From NCBI RefSeq assembly GCF_963675905.1, contig NZ_OY780936.1:2427946-2491945 (forward strand): a DNA stretch of 64,000 nucleotides. Direction: 5' to 3'. Position 1 is the stretch's first letter. Every line of letters starts with the position of its first letter. Below the pieces are notes generated by a model. The model was not told the DNA's origin. It saw nothing but the letters and a program-made list of their open reading frames with translations, and did no database searches. Of this stretch, positions 17,165-25,459 are shown in pieces. The position numbers were made by a program, and so were the translations under genes. The DNA comes from an uncultured Bacteroides sp. GTDB lineage: Bacteria > Bacteroidota > Bacteroidia > Bacteroidales > Bacteroidaceae.

Positions 17165-18961
17165 CTATTCGAGTAATAAAGATACAGCTATAGACCCAAT
17201 GCCGGCATTCATGCCTATAACCGGTGATATATCTACTACAGAAACCGGCTGTTTACCAGTAAGAGCATACATTCTGTTTATGTAAATATCGGCACCTTTT
17301 CTATTATGTGCATGTAAAACAATATAATTCCATACTTGTTGTCGCTCAGTAAGTGTGCGGATATGGTTTATCACTTTATTGATATTTGCGGTTTGCCCAA
17401 AAGTTTTCCCAAACAACATTGCATTGCCTTCGCTATCCATAGAAACAACAGGATTTATACCTAGTAAAGTGGCCAGTAAGCCTTTATTCTTTGAGACTCT
17501 TCCCCCCTTAACCATATACTTAATATCCTTAACGCTGACAAATATTTTTAGATTCTTAATCCACACCTCTGCAGCTTTAACGATATCTTGTAACGACATT
17601 TCCGCTTCTATGGCCTTTGCAACCTTGAGTACCAGCAAACCCTGAGCACCTGAGAGGTTTCTCGAATCAATAACATAAACCGGTTTCTTAAACTCACTCG
17701 TTATTCGCTCGGCGGCTTTCAGACTATTGAGATAAGTTCCGCTGAACTGTTGCGTAAGGTGCACTGCTATAATGGCATCATAGTGTGAGGCCAGTTGAGA
17801 GTATAGATTAGTGAATGTACGTTCGTTTATTTGCGAAGTTTTGGGAAGTTCATCACTACTGTCAAGTAAATCATAGAGCTGATCGGGCTGCATAGTCACC
17901 TTGTCGAGATAATAATTGCCATCACAATGGATATTAAGCGGAACCATATTTATCTGGTAATAGTCAATAAGTTCCTGCGACAAATCACATGCAGAATCGG
18001 TTACCAATGCAATATTCCACTTTCTATGCTTTATATATTCATTTTGGCGAACCATATCATCGACCTTTTGATAGGTAATTGTTCCGTAATTTTTAAGGGT
18101 GTTAAATAGCGAAGCTGGATGATTGGTATGAACATGTATACGGCAAAGAGAATCGGACCCGGCAACAACAACAGAATCACCATTTTCAATAAGCAGTTTC
18201 TGCAGATCGGGTTTATTTAAAGATAAATTTCTTAAAAGAGCTTCTGTGCAATAACGATAATTAATATCTTCATTCAGCGAATCATCGGAATGTATGAGAG
18301 AGATATTTTCATTTGATAGTGACACAATTTTACGGATATTATTACTTTTGATGAAATCAATAATACCCTCCATAAAAAAGACAAAACCTTTTGCCCCGGC
18401 ATCAACCAGTTTGCTTTTCTCTAAAACCTTAAGTTTTGTTGTTGTATTAACAAGCGATTGATGAAGAACCTCTAATGAGCTTACAAGAATTCTTTTAAAA
18501 TCTTTAATGACGGACTGTTTACTAAATATATAGTCGGACCACTCTTTGATTACTGTAAGCATGGTTCCTTCAACCGGATTTGCAATGGCTTCATACATAT
18601 AAGGAATAGACTTCTTAACACTTGTGGCAAATTCAGAAACAGTGACAAAGCGTTTAGACTTGGTTTCCTTGCTTATGCCAAACAAAAACTGAGCAAAAAT
18701 AACCCCGGAATTTCCACGTGCGCCTACTAATGCAGCTTCAGCAATATTATCAATCGTATTTTTATATGATTTATCGGGATTGATACTATCCATCACAGAA
18801 CGAATGGTAGATGCCAGATTTGTTCCAGTATCATTATCTTTAACCGGAAATACATTTATCCTGTTTATCTCGGCCTGATTTTCGAGAATTTTATTTCCTC
18901 CGGCAATAAAGGCATAATATAAAGAACGTCCATCTATTTCAAGAATATTAGAGTTTTTCAT
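17165..18961 (-). CDS. fused fatty acid kinase (FakA DhaL domain + DegV/FakB)
   Basis: A 598-residue fusion. Residues 1 to about 200 are a DhaL/DAK2 kinase domain with the Mg-binding motif NVFPVKDNDTGTN and ARGNSGVIFAQFL. Residues about 225-310 resemble the FakA middle domain (RIHVHTNHPASLF). Residues about 312-598 are a complete DegV domain starting LVTDSACDLSQELI, with QQFSGTYLNSL. In Firmicutes, FakA (kinase) and FakB (DegV-type fatty-acid carrier) are separate proteins that make acyl-phosphate from free fatty acids. Here both lie on one chain, upstream of plsY, the enzyme that consumes acyl-phosphate. The function as an exogenous fatty acid kinase is a strong inference. Confidence 0.88.
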   Translation of the reverse strand: MKNSNILEIDGRSLYYAFIAGGNKILENQAEINRINVFPVKDNDTGTNLASTIRSVMDSINPDKSYKNTIDNIAEAALVGARGNSGVIFAQFLFGISKETKSKRFVTVSEFATSVKKSIPYMYEAIANPVEGTMLTVIKEWSDYIFSKQSVIKDFKRILVSSLEVLHQSLVNTTTKLKVLEKSKLVDAGAKGFVFFMEGIIDFIKSNNIRKIVSLSNENISLIHSDDSLNEDINYRYCTEALLRNLSLNKPDLQKLLIENGDSVVVAGSDSLCRIHVHTNHPASLFNTLKNYGTITYQKVDDMVRQNEYIKHRKWNIALVTDSACDLSQELIDYYQINMVPLNIHCDGNYYLDKVTMQPDQLYDLLDSSDELPKTSQINERTFTNLYSQLASHYDAIIAVHLTQQFSGTYLNSLKAAERITSEFKKPVYVIDSRNLSGAQGLLVLKVAKAIEAEMSLQDIVKAAEVWIKNLKIFVSVKDIKYMVKGGRVSKNKGLLATLLGINPVVSMDSEGNAMLFGKTFGQTANINKVINHIRTLTERQQVWNYIVLHAHNRKGADIYINRMYALTGKQPVSVVDISPVIGMNAGIGSIAVSLLLE

Positions 18962-19231
18962 ATATCATTTATAAAATATAGGTTACTCAATCACTATTAC
19001 TTCTTTTATTATCCGGAAATTTATGTTCCATTATAAACAAAACAAATATAATATAGAATATTTACATACAGCATATTTAAGAAGAAAATAAATTTATATA
19101 ATCATTTTAAATCCTGTATTAAAAAAGGCTATGGAGAAGGAGGAAAAGTATTTAAATAAAAGCAAAAGATTTGGGTAACATATAAACAAAAAATCAATTA
19201 AAATCTTATTTTTGCAGAAAATTTCCAAAAG

Positions 19232-19966
19232 ATGAAAAAACTATTATCTTATCCTTTATCGCTGCTTGTCTATTTTTTCTTTTTGTTGGTTATATGTGTG
19301 CTTCATCCCATTCAGTGGGTTTGTTTTAACTGGTTTGGATACAACGCGCATAAGAAAAGTGCAGACTATTTAGGTTTTTTCCTGCTAAAAACGATGTCTC
19401 TTACGTTTTCATCCTCGAAAGTTGAAAACATAGACCTCATCCCCGAAGGTAAACCTTTGATTTTTGTGTCAAATCACCAGAGTCTTTTTGATATAATGGG
19501 CTTTGTATGGTTCTTCAGAAAGTTTCACCCCAAATTTGTTAGTAAGATTGAACTGGGGAAAGGCATTCCAAGTATCTCTTTCAATTTAAATCACGGTGGT
19601 TCGGTGTTGATAGACCGGAAGAACCCAAAACAAGCATTGCCTGCTATAAAAAAGCTGGGTGAATATATTGAAACTAACACTCGGTCGGCAGTAATTTTCC
19701 CCGAAGGTACTCGTTCTAAAACCGGAAAGCCAAAGAAATTTTCTCCTAATGGTTTGAAGATTTTATGTAAATATGCACCAAGTGCCTATGTGGTACCTGT
19801 AACAATTAACGACTCCTGGAAAATGTTCCAATATGGTTCCTTCCCACTGGGATTGGGCAACCGCTTAACATTCACGGTTCATCCTCCTATCAAAGTCAGC
19901 GAATACGACTTCGCTTCTTTACTCGAGAAAACTGAACAAGCTGTTGTTTCCGGAATCAGTCTATAA
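19232..19966 (+). CDS. plsC: 1-acyl-sn-glycerol-3-phosphate acyltransferase (PlsC family)
   Basis: A 244-residue PlsC/LPLAT protein with an N-terminal membrane anchor (LSLLVYFFFLLVICVL). The catalytic NHQSLFD (the NHx4D motif) and the substrate-binding FPEGTRSKTG are both intact. It adds the second acyl chain to make phosphatidic acid. It is transcribed divergently from the FakAB-DUF1295-plsY operon, which makes and uses acyl-phosphate for the first acylation. A TATTTTTG -7 box lies about 15 bases before the start. Confidence 0.92.
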   Translation: MKKLLSYPLSLLVYFFFLLVICVLHPIQWVCFNWFGYNAHKKSADYLGFFLLKTMSLTFSSSKVENIDLIPEGKPLIFVSNHQSLFDIMGFVWFFRKFHPKFVSKIELGKGIPSISFNLNHGGSVLIDRKNPKQALPAIKKLGEYIETNTRSAVIFPEGTRSKTGKPKKFSPNGLKILCKYAPSAYVVPVTINDSWKMFQYGSFPLGLGNRLTFTVHPPIKVSEYDFASLLEKTEQAVVSGISL

Positions 19967-19997
19967 TACTCAAAGATATTAATGACATATAAAAAAT

Positions 19998-20195
19998 CTA
20001 TTCGTACTTTATAACTTCTGTAGGACAACCATCCACAGCATCAAGTATTTCGGCTTCAAATTGATTGAAGTCAACACCTGTTTTAACAACCATTTTATCG
20101 GGCACCTCAAACACTTGCGGGCATACAGTTTCACACGCGCCACATGAAATACATTCGTTTTCGCTCTCATCGAGCCATACTCTTTTAATTGCCAT
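19998..20195 (-). CDS. mini-ferredoxin, paralogue 1
   Basis: A 65-residue soluble ferredoxin-like protein. I start at the ATG giving MAIKRVW, because two paralogues in this window begin the same way; the longer frame to 20258 is not needed. Cysteines are arranged CISCGACETVCPQVF with a distal GCP, suited to a single Fe-S cluster. The rest is acidic (DESENE, NQFEAEILDAVD). It should carry electrons at low potential; its partner is unknown. Close paralogues lie at 20652-20849 and 25237-25428. Confidence 0.85.
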   Translation of the reverse strand: MAIKRVWLDESENECISCGACETVCPQVFEVPDKMVVKTGVDFNQFEAEILDAVDGCPTEVIKYE

Positions 20196-20355
20196 ATTAT
20201 TTAAGTATTTAGGTTTATCAAACATCAACTTTACTCTCTTCAGCATATAAAAAAACAATTAAAAACAGAAGATGTTCATGCTAAACAAAGCACCCATTTC
20301 AGGTGTTTTATTTATAGAGAGTTCACTAATTTACTAACTGTTAAAAACTTAAATT

Positions 20356-20568
20356 ATGAAAGGAGTTATTTGGGGATTAGCTGTTGGTTGTGCAATAGGC
20401 TATATTATCAGGAAAATGCAGGAAGAGGGCAAGTTTGAATGCGTTGGCGAATATGCCGATAAGTATTATTCTATGTCAAAGAATGAACTTAAGAATGTTG
20501 TAGATGCTGCAAAAAGCAAAGCTGAAGAATTGAAAGAACGGATTGAAAAGAGTGTTAAAGGAGAATAA
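20356..20568 (+). CDS. small YtxH-like membrane-anchored protein
   Basis: A 70-residue protein with a glycine-rich hydrophobic N-terminus (VIWGLAVGCAIGYII) and a charged helical tail (KSKAEELKERIEKSV), the layout of YtxH-like stress-associated small proteins. No catalytic residues are seen. It stands alone between two mini-ferredoxin genes and ends at a strong hairpin. I do not recognise a specific function. Confidence 0.7.
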   Translation: MKGVIWGLAVGCAIGYIIRKMQEEGKFECVGEYADKYYSMSKNELKNVVDAAKSKAEELKERIEKSVKGE

Positions 20569-20600
20569 AAACAGATCTTTCATTAAGTCACCTTCAAATA

Positions 20601-20632
20601 ACAAGGCAGTCTGAAAATTCAGACTGCCTTGT
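20601..20632. terminator. bidirectional terminator
   Basis: A perfect 15-bp inverted repeat, ACAAGGCAGTCTGAA (20601-20615) and its complement (20618-20632), with a 2-nt centre, lies between the convergent YtxH-like and ferredoxin genes. Confidence 0.85.
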
Positions 20633-20651
20633 ACTTTTATAAGAAGGGCAG

Positions 20652-20849
20652 TTAATCATATTTTATATTTCCTGTAGGACAGTCTTGGGCTGCTTCCTTT
20701 ATTTTGTCCTCATATAAATCATAGTTAACACATTTTTTTACCAACATTTTATCAGGTGCCTCAAATACCTCAGGGCATATAGCTTCACATCCCCCGCAAC
20801 AGAGACATTCCTCCTCACTCTCGTCAAGCCATACACTCTTAATTGCCAT
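20652..20849 (-). CDS. mini-ferredoxin, paralogue 2
   Basis: A 65-residue paralogue of the gene at 19998-20195 with the same start (MAIKSVWLDES) and cysteine plan CLCCGGCEAICPEVF plus a distal DCP. It has an extra Cys in the first loop (CLCC) and one more near the middle (KKCVNY). An imperfect inverted repeat with ATTGG/CCAAT ends lies upstream at 20893-20914 and may be an operator. It is probably a single-cluster electron carrier. Confidence 0.83.
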   Translation of the reverse strand: MAIKSVWLDESEEECLCCGGCEAICPEVFEAPDKMLVKKCVNYDLYEDKIKEAAQDCPTGNIKYD

Positions 20850-20999
20850 ATTTTCAACTTTTTAGGTTATTATTCATTTATACGATCATTACATTGGGTA
20901 TAACAAATACCAATAGTAAGAAGTTTAATAAAAACTGTTAGTTATTTGTTAATAACCCTTCCCGTTTTTAAAATAAAATTATCTATAACGTCATAATGC

Positions 21000-21060
21000 T
21001 TTTAACAAATGATAAAATGGATTATATTTGCATGCAATAATCATTTATAACCATTTTCTA
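21000..21060 (+). promoter_or_regulatory. promoter and leader of the PAS-LuxR gene
   Basis: The -7 box TATATTTG (21023-21030) is canonical; a -33 element is poor (CTTT about 20 bases upstream). The leader carries ATAATCATTTATAACCATTT (from 21037), nearly repeated as ATAACCATTTATAACCATTT from 22028 in the next intergenic region. It is a candidate binding site for the regulator encoded just downstream. Confidence 0.5.
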
Positions 21061-21839
21061 TGCAGAACTCAATTGAATCTCTTAAAAAACGACATAAAGA
21101 GCTTTTTGAAAATCATCGTTGCAAGATATCAGATAATGCCTATGAGGATGCTGAAAAAATAAAAAAAGCAATAGATCAGCTCTCAAAGATAGAAAACAGG
21201 AAAATGTCTATTTTTGATCTGAACAAAATGCAATTCATCTTCAGGGATAATCAGAAATGTGATAAATTCGATCATCCGGTTTTTGTAGGCATAGATGAAG
21301 AGAGCTTTGAGGCTTTCTATGATAATATTCATCCGGATGATTTGCATTTTGTGCTCGAAACAGGTCTTATGAGTTATGATTATGCATATAGTGTATCTCC
21401 TTCGGAACGCATTGGTTGTAATATGTGCTACGAATTCAGAGTAAAAAGCAAAACCGGGAAATACGTGTGGGTTAACTTTAGAATTGTAATTTATGAGCTC
21501 GACAGCAATGGTGATCTTTGGCTTCTACTATTTTTATCAGACATCATTCCAAACCAGGATCTAAACAGAAAGCCAAAAAGAATTTTGATAAATGTAAACA
21601 CAGGAAAAACTTTCAAATATTTTGACGACACTGATATTGTTGAAAAGCCAATACTATCTAAACGCGAAATAGATGTTATAAAGCTTCTTTCGGAAGGTTA
21701 CTGTAGTAAAGAAATAGCCGATCGCCTTTTTATCAGTATAAACACTGTTAACAAACACCGACATAGCATTCTGGAAAAAACAAATTCAGAAAATACTGCA
21801 CAAGCTGTGCTCTATGCTACCAGGATAGGATTAATTTAA
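21060..21839 (+). CDS. PAS domain LuxR-family transcriptional regulator
   Basis: A 259-residue regulator. A PAS-like sensor spans about residues 60-170 (YVWVNFRIVIYE is the typical PAS end strand), and a C-terminal GerE/LuxR helix-turn-helix spans about 195-259 (SKREIDVIKLLSEGYCSKEIADRL, then SINTVNKHR). There is no receiver domain, so it is a one-component sensor. It is monocistronic. The ligand or signal is unknown. Confidence 0.88.
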   Translation: MQNSIESLKKRHKELFENHRCKISDNAYEDAEKIKKAIDQLSKIENRKMSIFDLNKMQFIFRDNQKCDKFDHPVFVGIDEESFEAFYDNIHPDDLHFVLETGLMSYDYAYSVSPSERIGCNMCYEFRVKSKTGKYVWVNFRIVIYELDSNGDLWLLLFLSDIIPNQDLNRKPKRILINVNTGKTFKYFDDTDIVEKPILSKREIDVIKLLSEGYCSKEIADRLFISINTVNKHRHSILEKTNSENTAQAVLYATRIGLI

Positions 21840-22166
21840 TACAAAACTTCAATTTTTGTACCGTTATTCATCCATAAGAGTGACTAACAATACAAAAATT
21901 GTTTGTTTTGCACATAACCAGTTAAATTTAAGAGATTTAAAAAAATCTTCTAAAATCCTTTTAACTATTACTCACTAACACTATATAGGATTTTGTGCAA
22001 AATTAGTATATTATACATTTACCAACAATAACCATTTATAACCATTTTTACCCTAATACTTATAATTTATATGAGAAAACAATACAATTTAAATGGTATT
22101 TGTCAAAAATATTAGTTATATTTGAGGTGTTCATATTTTAATTATTGCAATTAAAAAGTAGTTAAT
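21840..22166. other. intergenic region with repeated motif and promoter
   Basis: No gene is seen. It contains the second copy of the ATAAYCATTTATAACCATTT motif (22028-22050) and a canonical -7 box TATATTTG (22117-22124) for the gene at 22167, with a TTTG (22099-22102) only 14 bases away, too close for a standard -33 element. Confidence 0.55.
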
Positions 22167-22979
22167 ATGCTTGATTTAACACCTGAACAACAAGTTTTAC
22201 GGGAACAATTCTGTTCGTTACGGAAAGAGTTTACTGAACTCTTTGCCAGAAAGAATGAAATGCAGACTTACGAAGAAAGCAGTCTTACCTCACTATACCT
22301 GAGTACTGTGGGACAAAAACAGCACGAGGTTTTCTGTTTGCGTACTAAAATTGCAGCAATAAAACTACGCATAGAGCTGATTCAGGCCTACATAAACCGA
22401 AACGAGGTACCGGAGCTGAAAAATGTTGATGAGGAAATTCATATACGTTTTGCCGATCACAAGAAAAAAATTGAAGAGAATGTACGGCAACTGGCTGCAG
22501 CAAATGAGTTTCTGAAAAACTCTTTAATCTCGGCAGATGAAATGAAGGAAATGAGAGAGACTTATCGTATTATAATAAAGAAACTACATCCAGACATTAA
22601 TCCCGGTCTTTCAGAATATGAAACCGAACTGTTTATCAAAGCTCAGGCTGCTTATCATCTGGGTAGTTTCATGGCTTTAAGGGAAATACTCTTATCACTG
22701 GATTTAGCCAAAGATTCTGCAGATTCCATTTCACAGTCTGAGGAATTTGCCGGGATTGTTTTGCTATTAGAAAAGAATGTTAAGAATTTACGCAAGCAAA
22801 TAGAGGAACTGGAGCACAGTTTTCCATTCATCTACAAAAATGAGTTAAATGATAAGGAATGGCTAACTTCCATACAGAAAAAACTAGATGAAGATATTGT
22901 GAATCTAACAAAAGAGAAGGAGAAGCAAGCTCTCTTCCTTAAAGTCATTGAAGAATGGAAACCGGGATTAACAAATTAG
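22167..22979 (+). CDS. J-domain-like coiled-coil protein
   Basis: A 270-residue, largely helical protein. Around residues 131-170 it has IIIKKLHPDINPG followed by an amphipathic helix with FIKAQAAYHLG, which looks like helices II-III of a J-domain, including the HPD tripeptide needed to stimulate DnaK. Long charged coiled-coil segments lie on both sides, so the J-domain is internal and short of a typical helix I. It could recruit DnaK to an unknown client. It is followed 20 bases later by the secreted glycogen-binding protein. Confidence 0.65.
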   Translation: MLDLTPEQQVLREQFCSLRKEFTELFARKNEMQTYEESSLTSLYLSTVGQKQHEVFCLRTKIAAIKLRIELIQAYINRNEVPELKNVDEEIHIRFADHKKKIEENVRQLAAANEFLKNSLISADEMKEMRETYRIIIKKLHPDINPGLSEYETELFIKAQAAYHLGSFMALREILLSLDLAKDSADSISQSEEFAGIVLLLEKNVKNLRKQIEELEHSFPFIYKNELNDKEWLTSIQKKLDEDIVNLTKEKEKQALFLKVIEEWKPGLTN

Positions 22980-22999
22980 AATTTTAACAACAGAATATT

Positions 23000-23752
23000 A
23001 TGAAAACAAAACAATTTTATTGCATGCTGCTTTGCCTGGCAGTTAGCTTGCTTTTCTCACAATATGTAAATGCGCAAGTGGGCTCTGTTCGCTTTACGGT
23101 TGAACTACCAGGCAATGGTATTCAAAAGGACTCTGCCGTATTTATTGCCGGAAGTTTTAACGGATGGGCTCCTTCTGACAGTAATTATTGCATGAAACGA
23201 ATAGATAATAAGCACTACACACTAGAGATTCCTTGCTTCATGAATAAAAAGTACGCTTACAAGTATACGCTAGGCAACTGGAAGGGTGTTGAAAAAACTA
23301 TTGATAATAAAGAAATAGAGAACCGGACATTTGTTTCAAAAAAGAAACTTAAAATTAAAGATATTGTTGCTCAGTGGAATCAACCTGCTCCTGCTGCGCC
23401 TGTGGATACAACTCTTTTACTGAACAAGAAACAAATGGCAATCATTAAATCATTAAATGACTCGGTAAGTAAAACTTTACCAGCTATTTTGCCTCGTCTT
23501 TTGGAACTTCTGCAAAAAGAAAATCTCAATATGCTATCCGATCAGCCGGATGATGCACTAAACAAACAGTGCAACAAAGAACTTGGAGAAATGGTGACAC
23601 AAATCCTTGATTCATTAGGTGGTATCATGAAACAAATGACGGACGCTCTTACTCCTGAACAAAAACAAAAATTAAGGGGAATGATGAAAAATCAGGATTC
23701 ACCTACATTTATCATGAATCTTATTGAAAAACTAAAGCCGAATTCAAAATAA
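23000..23752 (+). CDS. secreted protein with glycogen-binding (CBM48/AMPK-like) domain
   Basis: A 250-residue protein with a cleavable signal peptide ending at VNAQ. Residues about 28-110 form an early-set domain with AGSFNGWAP and KYAYKYTLGNWKG, the fold of AMPK glycogen-binding and CBM48 modules. The C-terminal part is helical and charged (LTPEQKQKLRGMMKN), with no catalytic motif. A role in binding polysaccharide or as a periplasmic scaffold is inferred only from the domain. Confidence 0.72.
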   Translation: MKTKQFYCMLLCLAVSLLFSQYVNAQVGSVRFTVELPGNGIQKDSAVFIAGSFNGWAPSDSNYCMKRIDNKHYTLEIPCFMNKKYAYKYTLGNWKGVEKTIDNKEIENRTFVSKKKLKIKDIVAQWNQPAPAAPVDTTLLLNKKQMAIIKSLNDSVSKTLPAILPRLLELLQKENLNMLSDQPDDALNKQCNKELGEMVTQILDSLGGIMKQMTDALTPEQKQKLRGMMKNQDSPTFIMNLIEKLKPNSK

Positions 23753-23756
23753 AACT

Positions 23757-23806
23757 TATAACCTGGATTATTGAATACTCACTCAAGGTTACCTATAGGA
23801 TTACAA
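23757..23806. promoter_or_regulatory. Crp/Fnr-like half-sites upstream of the SDR gene
   Basis: TATAACCTGGATTATT (23757-23772) has the same core as the operator in front of ric (26236-26251). It is followed by AGGTTAC and AGGATTAC as 11-base-spaced direct repeats (23786-23804). The distance to the SDR -7 box (TATATTTG at 23853-23860) differs from that at the ric and Bfd-like promoters, so the assignment is weak. Confidence 0.3.
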
Positions 23807-23883
23807 TTGCAGAATGTTTGAATATACGAAAGATCAAACAAACTAAATAAGTTATATTTGCCGGACTTAATGCGAAAGAATAG

Positions 23884-24612
23884 ATGAAACGAATCATAAT
23901 TATAGGGGCGACTTCCGGAATTGGATATGAGGTTGCAAAAGGATATCTCAAACAGGGTTGGAAAGTGGGAGTTGCAGGCAGGCGAGAAAGTGCACTTGAA
24001 AAATTCAGGGCTACCAACCCCGAAAATATTGAAACTCAGGTACTGGATGTTACAAAAGAGGATGCTCCTGAGAAGTTATTGTTACTGATAAATAAATTGG
24101 GAGGAATGGATCTATTTCTGCTTAGTTCGGGAATTGGATTTCAAAACAAAACATTAAAAGCTGATATTGAAATAAATACGGCCCGGACTAATGTAGGAGG
24201 TTTTATTCGTCTGGTTACAACTGCTTTTCACTATTTCAAGGAAAAAGGAGGCGGACATCTGGCAGTAATCAGTTCAATTGCAGGCACAAAAGGACTGGGC
24301 GTTGCTCCGGCTTATTCGGCTACAAAGCGTTTTCAGAATACATATATCGATTCATTGGCGCAGCTATCTCGCATGGAGAAGTTAAAAATTCACTTTACGG
24401 ATATCCGACCGGGATTTGTGCAGACAGATTTATTGAAAGATGGAAATTATCCGTTGCTAATGAAGCCGGAGCGGGTAGCAGAACAGATTATTAATGCTCT
24501 AAGCCGTAAAAAACGCGTTATTATTATTGATAAGAAATATGCATTTATAGTATTTTTCTGGAAATTAATTCCTGATTGGCTATGGGAAAGACTTCCGGTA
24601 CGAAGCAAATAG
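23884..24612 (+). CDS. short-chain dehydrogenase/reductase
   Basis: Classical SDR of 242 residues with an N-terminal Rossmann motif GATSGIGYEVAKG, an RR pair favouring NADP, catalytic Ser in VISSIAG and YSATK as the Tyr-Lys pair. A C-terminal hydrophobic segment (YAFIVFFWKLIPDWLW) suggests membrane association. The substrate is unknown. A -7 box TATATTTG (23853-23860) lies just upstream. Confidence 0.88.
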   Translation: MKRIIIIGATSGIGYEVAKGYLKQGWKVGVAGRRESALEKFRATNPENIETQVLDVTKEDAPEKLLLLINKLGGMDLFLLSSGIGFQNKTLKADIEINTARTNVGGFIRLVTTAFHYFKEKGGGHLAVISSIAGTKGLGVAPAYSATKRFQNTYIDSLAQLSRMEKLKIHFTDIRPGFVQTDLLKDGNYPLLMKPERVAEQIINALSRKKRVIIIDKKYAFIVFFWKLIPDWLWERLPVRSK

Positions 24613-24621
24613 CAGTATTCA

Positions 24622-24667
24622 TTTTACTTTGGGATTCAATTATATTTAGCAGAATCCCAAAGTAAAA
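24622..24667. terminator. bidirectional terminator
   Basis: A 16-bp perfect inverted repeat: TTTTACTTTGGGATTC (24622-24637) and its complement (24652-24667). The T/A ends serve both strands, between the convergent SDR and hemerythrin genes. Confidence 0.88.
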
Positions 24668-24680
24668 ACAGGCTATAAAA

Positions 24681-25226
24681 TCAGTGCAAATATTTCTGTG
24701 AGAGTCTCTCTATTAAAGCATAAAATTCTTCATGCTTCTCGCTATCCATCACTTTGCCCTCATGTTCTTTAAACCTCATAAGCAATTCATTTTGCACACT
24801 TTCCGGCATCGCACGATCACCCATCATGAATAAAATATTGTTTTCTTTTTCAATATGATTTCTCATTAAAGCAACATAAGCAAAAGCAGCATCTGCAAAA
24901 ACCTGCAAATCAGAATTCTGTCCGGAAACATTTTCTTTCATCTCACGGATATATTTTCTTCCTTGATCATGTTCTGCAAGCATTACACCGATAGGTCCGC
25001 CATGATTAGGAATTCCGGCTTCTTCAAGAGAAGGGAAATATAAATCCTCCTCTTTTCCATGATGACATTTATCAGCGAACACAATTACAAAATTGATTAA
25101 TTCCGTTAAGTCTTTTACATCTGGATTTACTTTTTGTACAATTCCAGATGCTATCTTTTCGAGCAGATTCAAAGCTGTTTTAATTAACTCATGCTCACGT
25201 CTTAATTCTTCACTAGCATTTATCAT
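24681..25226 (-). CDS. hemerythrin-domain protein
   Basis: A 181-residue HHE cation-binding protein. Iron ligands are visible in order: RREHELI, the pair CHHGKEEDLYFP, MLAEHDQGR and MRNHIEKENNIL. This is the full hemerythrin di-iron set. It is the third gene of an operon with ric and a mini-ferredoxin (gaps of 31 and 10 bases), which points to oxygen or NO handling and Fe-S protection. Control is probably through the Crp/Fnr site in front of ric. Confidence 0.9.
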   Translation of the reverse strand: MINASEELRREHELIKTALNLLEKIASGIVQKVNPDVKDLTELINFVIVFADKCHHGKEEDLYFPSLEEAGIPNHGGPIGVMLAEHDQGRKYIREMKENVSGQNSDLQVFADAAFAYVALMRNHIEKENNILFMMGDRAMPESVQNELLMRFKEHEGKVMDSEKHEEFYALIERLSQKYLH

Positions 25227-25236
25227 AATTGTAAAT

Positions 25237-25428
25237 TTATTCAGAATATTTAATTACTTCAACAGGACAACTTGCTGCTGCTTCTTCAATCTCATCAGAG
25301 TATTCAGAATAGTCTACCCCTTCGTTTACATAGGCAATATCTTCTACTCTAAACACTTTGGAGCAAATTCCTTCGCATGCTCCACAGGCAATACAGCCCT
25401 CTTCCATCCATACTTTTTTAACATCCAT
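25237..25428 (-). CDS. mini-ferredoxin, paralogue 3
   Basis: A 63-residue ferredoxin starting at the ATG giving MDVKKVWMEEG; the longer frame uses TTG. The cysteine plan is CIACGACEGICSKVF plus a distal SCP. It differs from the other two copies in lacking the Pro after the fourth Cys. It lies between ric and the hemerythrin gene, so it is a probable electron donor for one of them. Confidence 0.85.
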   Translation of the reverse strand: MDVKKVWMEEGCIACGACEGICSKVFRVEDIAYVNEGVDYSEYSDEIEEAAASCPVEVIKYSE

Positions 25429-25459
25429 AATATCCAAATTTAAATTGTTTGATTTCGTT

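Noticed and set aside
23757..23860. SDR gene as a firm member of the Crp/Fnr regulon
   Set aside because: The core word is present, but its distance to the -7 box differs from the two good promoters, so I list it only as weak.
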